5,358 bases of DNA from contig JAAUPC010000263.1 in the NCBI GenBank assembly GCA_012036325.1, forward strand, positions 1 through 5,358, written 5' to 3'. The stretch's first letter is position 1. Every line of letters starts with the position of its first letter. This document shows, piece by piece, positions 4,813 to 5,358 of the stretch. The position numbers were made by a program, and so were the translations under genes. The notes below the pieces were generated by a model. It saw only the letters and a program-made list of their open reading frames with translations, had not been told where the DNA came from and ran no database searches. The DNA comes from Paracoccaceae bacterium (lineage in GTDB: Bacteria; Pseudomonadota; Alphaproteobacteria; Rhodobacterales; Rhodobacteraceae).

Positions 4813-4852
4813 CCGTCCTGTCCTGATCCGTCCTTTGGTCCGGCCTCAGGAC
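4791..4852. terminator. Paired hairpins between convergent genes
   Basis: Two adjacent inverted repeats cover the convergent junction. GGACGGC (4791-4797) pairs with GCCGTCC (4812-4818), enclosing a further CCCG/CGGG pairing and spanning the DUF2842 stop. GTCCTGA (4820-4826) pairs with TCAGGAC (4846-4852), spanning the stop of the opposing gene. Neither has a clear T run, but the location fits bidirectional termination or mRNA 3'-end protection for both genes. Confidence 0.4.
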
Positions 4853-5271
4853 ATCCGCCGCGCTTCGGCAAGGTAGGGCGAGGTTTCCGCCAGCATGTAG
4901 TGCCCCCGGCTGACCTTTTCGATCCGCCCCGTCCGCAGCAGGGTACCAAAGCTGCGCAAACCATCCTCACGGCTGACCTGACGGCTGCCCGCGCTGGCCA
5001 TCAGGCGGCGCATCAGCTGCGGCCGGGTGAACTGGCTGCGTTTTTCGATGCAGGTGGCATAGGCGGCGGCGGCTTCCAGCATTTCCGCCATGGACTTGAC
5101 GCCGACGCGCTCGGCAAACTCGGCCAGGCCGGCCTCTTCCGTCGCGGACAGATGTTCGTCGAGGTCTTCCTCGTCATCCAGATCGGTAGCCGTTCCTTGC
5201 GAAGGCTGGTCGAGCACGATCTTCTTTTGCGGCGCAAGCGGGCTTGGGGCTGCGGCGCCGATCCGATGCAC
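4846..5271 (-). CDS. Uncharacterised 141-residue protein with acidic linker and small helical domain
   Basis: 141 residues, no enzyme motif. The N-terminal ~28 residues are Ala/Pro/Gln-rich and probably disordered. An acidic stretch DLDDEEDLDEHLSATEE (30-46) follows. A helical region comes next (LAEFAERVGVKSMAEMLEAA, 49-68), then 'R-P-Q-L-M-R-R-L' (83-90). The basic C-terminal part has SREDGLRSFGTLLRTGRIEK (100-119) and VSRGHYMLAE (120-129). The tail looks like a winged-helix recognition helix plus wing, seen in similar proteins I recall from Rhodobacteraceae. DNA or RNA binding is a guess; no signal peptide or membrane helix is present. The GTG at 5271 is the first start after an in-frame TGA at 5277-5275 and has no good Shine-Dalgarno. 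The good ribosome-binding site upstream belongs to an ATG in another frame, so the true N-terminus is in doubt. Confidence 0.7.
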   Translation of the reverse strand: MHRIGAAAPSPLAPQKKIVLDQPSQGTATDLDDEEDLDEHLSATEEAGLAEFAERVGVKSMAEMLEAAAAYATCIEKRSQFTRPQLMRRLMASAGSRQVSREDGLRSFGTLLRTGRIEKVSRGHYMLAETSPYLAEARRMS

Positions 5272-5299
5272 CGGTCAGACGCCCGGTGCGCAGGGCAAC

Positions 5300-5316
5300 C
5301 ATCGGCTGACCCTCCT
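5300..5316 (-). promoter_or_regulatory. Strong Shine-Dalgarno plus ATG in the wrong frame for the downstream gene
   Basis: AGGAGGG (5316-5310) is seven bases upstream of an ATG at 5302-5300. That ATG opens a 42-codon frame (MVALRTGRLTGASDRRR...) ending inside the 141-residue gene in another frame. Dropping one base near 5275 would fuse MVALRTGRL to PVHRIGAAAPSPLAP. This is either the original start of the 141-residue protein behind a frameshift, or a short leader peptide. Confidence 0.4.
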
Positions 5317-5320
5317 GCGG

Positions 5321-5349
5321 GCAGCGACGGGGGCAGCGATGGGGGCAGC
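5321..5349. repeat. Short 12-base tandem repeat
   Basis: GCAGCGACGGGG (5321-5332) is followed by GCAGCGATGGGG (5333-5344) and the first five bases of a third copy. The copies differ by one base. It sits just upstream of the Shine-Dalgarno at 5310-5316 and could be the end of a gene coming from beyond the window or simple slippage. Confidence 0.5.
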
Positions 5350-5358
5350 AAGCCGGGG

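Noticed and set aside
1..5358. CRISPR array, tRNA, rRNA, insertion sequence, attachment site or anti-phage system
   Set aside because: No direct-repeat array, cloverleaf, transposase or defence-protein motif was seen on either strand; the only tandem DNA repeat is the 12-base one at 5321-5349.

Overview
The window looks like a high-GC alphaproteobacterium of the Rhodobacteraceae (Rhodobacter/Paracoccus/Gemmobacter-like). The evidence is the complete purA, a DUF2842 membrane protein, a DUF6524-type membrane protein and a secG start of alphaproteobacterial type. An intergenic element of the kind common in this family, and tight gene packing, agree with this. Family calls are by eye and from memory of the families; no search was run.

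Right part, about 1012-5358, reads as ordinary chromosome. On the minus strand secG starts at 1194 under a plausible promoter. A 316-base intergenic stretch with strong hairpins separates it from a two-gene minus-strand unit: a DUF6524-like membrane protein (2285-1890) overlapping a small VOC/glyoxalase-fold protein (1897-1511). Divergent from these, with 62 bases between, is a class I SAM methyltransferase (2348 onward) that ends at an in-frame TAG although its C-terminal sequence seems to continue for 19 more codons. Then come purA (3176-4468, complete, all key motifs) and a DUF2842 gene (4561-4812). Convergent to these is an uncharacterised 141-residue protein (5271-4846) whose 5' end has a frame conflict.

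Left part, 1 to about 1012, is a mosaic. It holds: two phage-tail-type reading frames on the minus strand with an ATGA overlap (the downstream one baseplate-J-like), a plus-strand piece of a 22-residue-repeat protein, a plus-strand piece resembling a DUF255/YyaL protein, and a minus-strand piece of the Cu-transporting P-type ATPase CcoI/FixI. The last is joined in frame to residue ~60 of SecG. Pieces are about 165-370 bases long, in both orientations, and none is a complete gene. The sober reading is a chimaeric contig end (assembly or amplification artefact, joins at short homology). A true patchwork of captured gene fragments is possible but needs read-level proof.

Functionally the intact genes are housekeeping: PurA makes adenylosuccinate for AMP synthesis and SecG is a translocon subunit. 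The DUF2842, DUF6524, VOC, methyltransferase and 141-residue proteins have no assigned substrates. I see no CRISPR array, tRNA, rRNA, insertion sequence or defence system.
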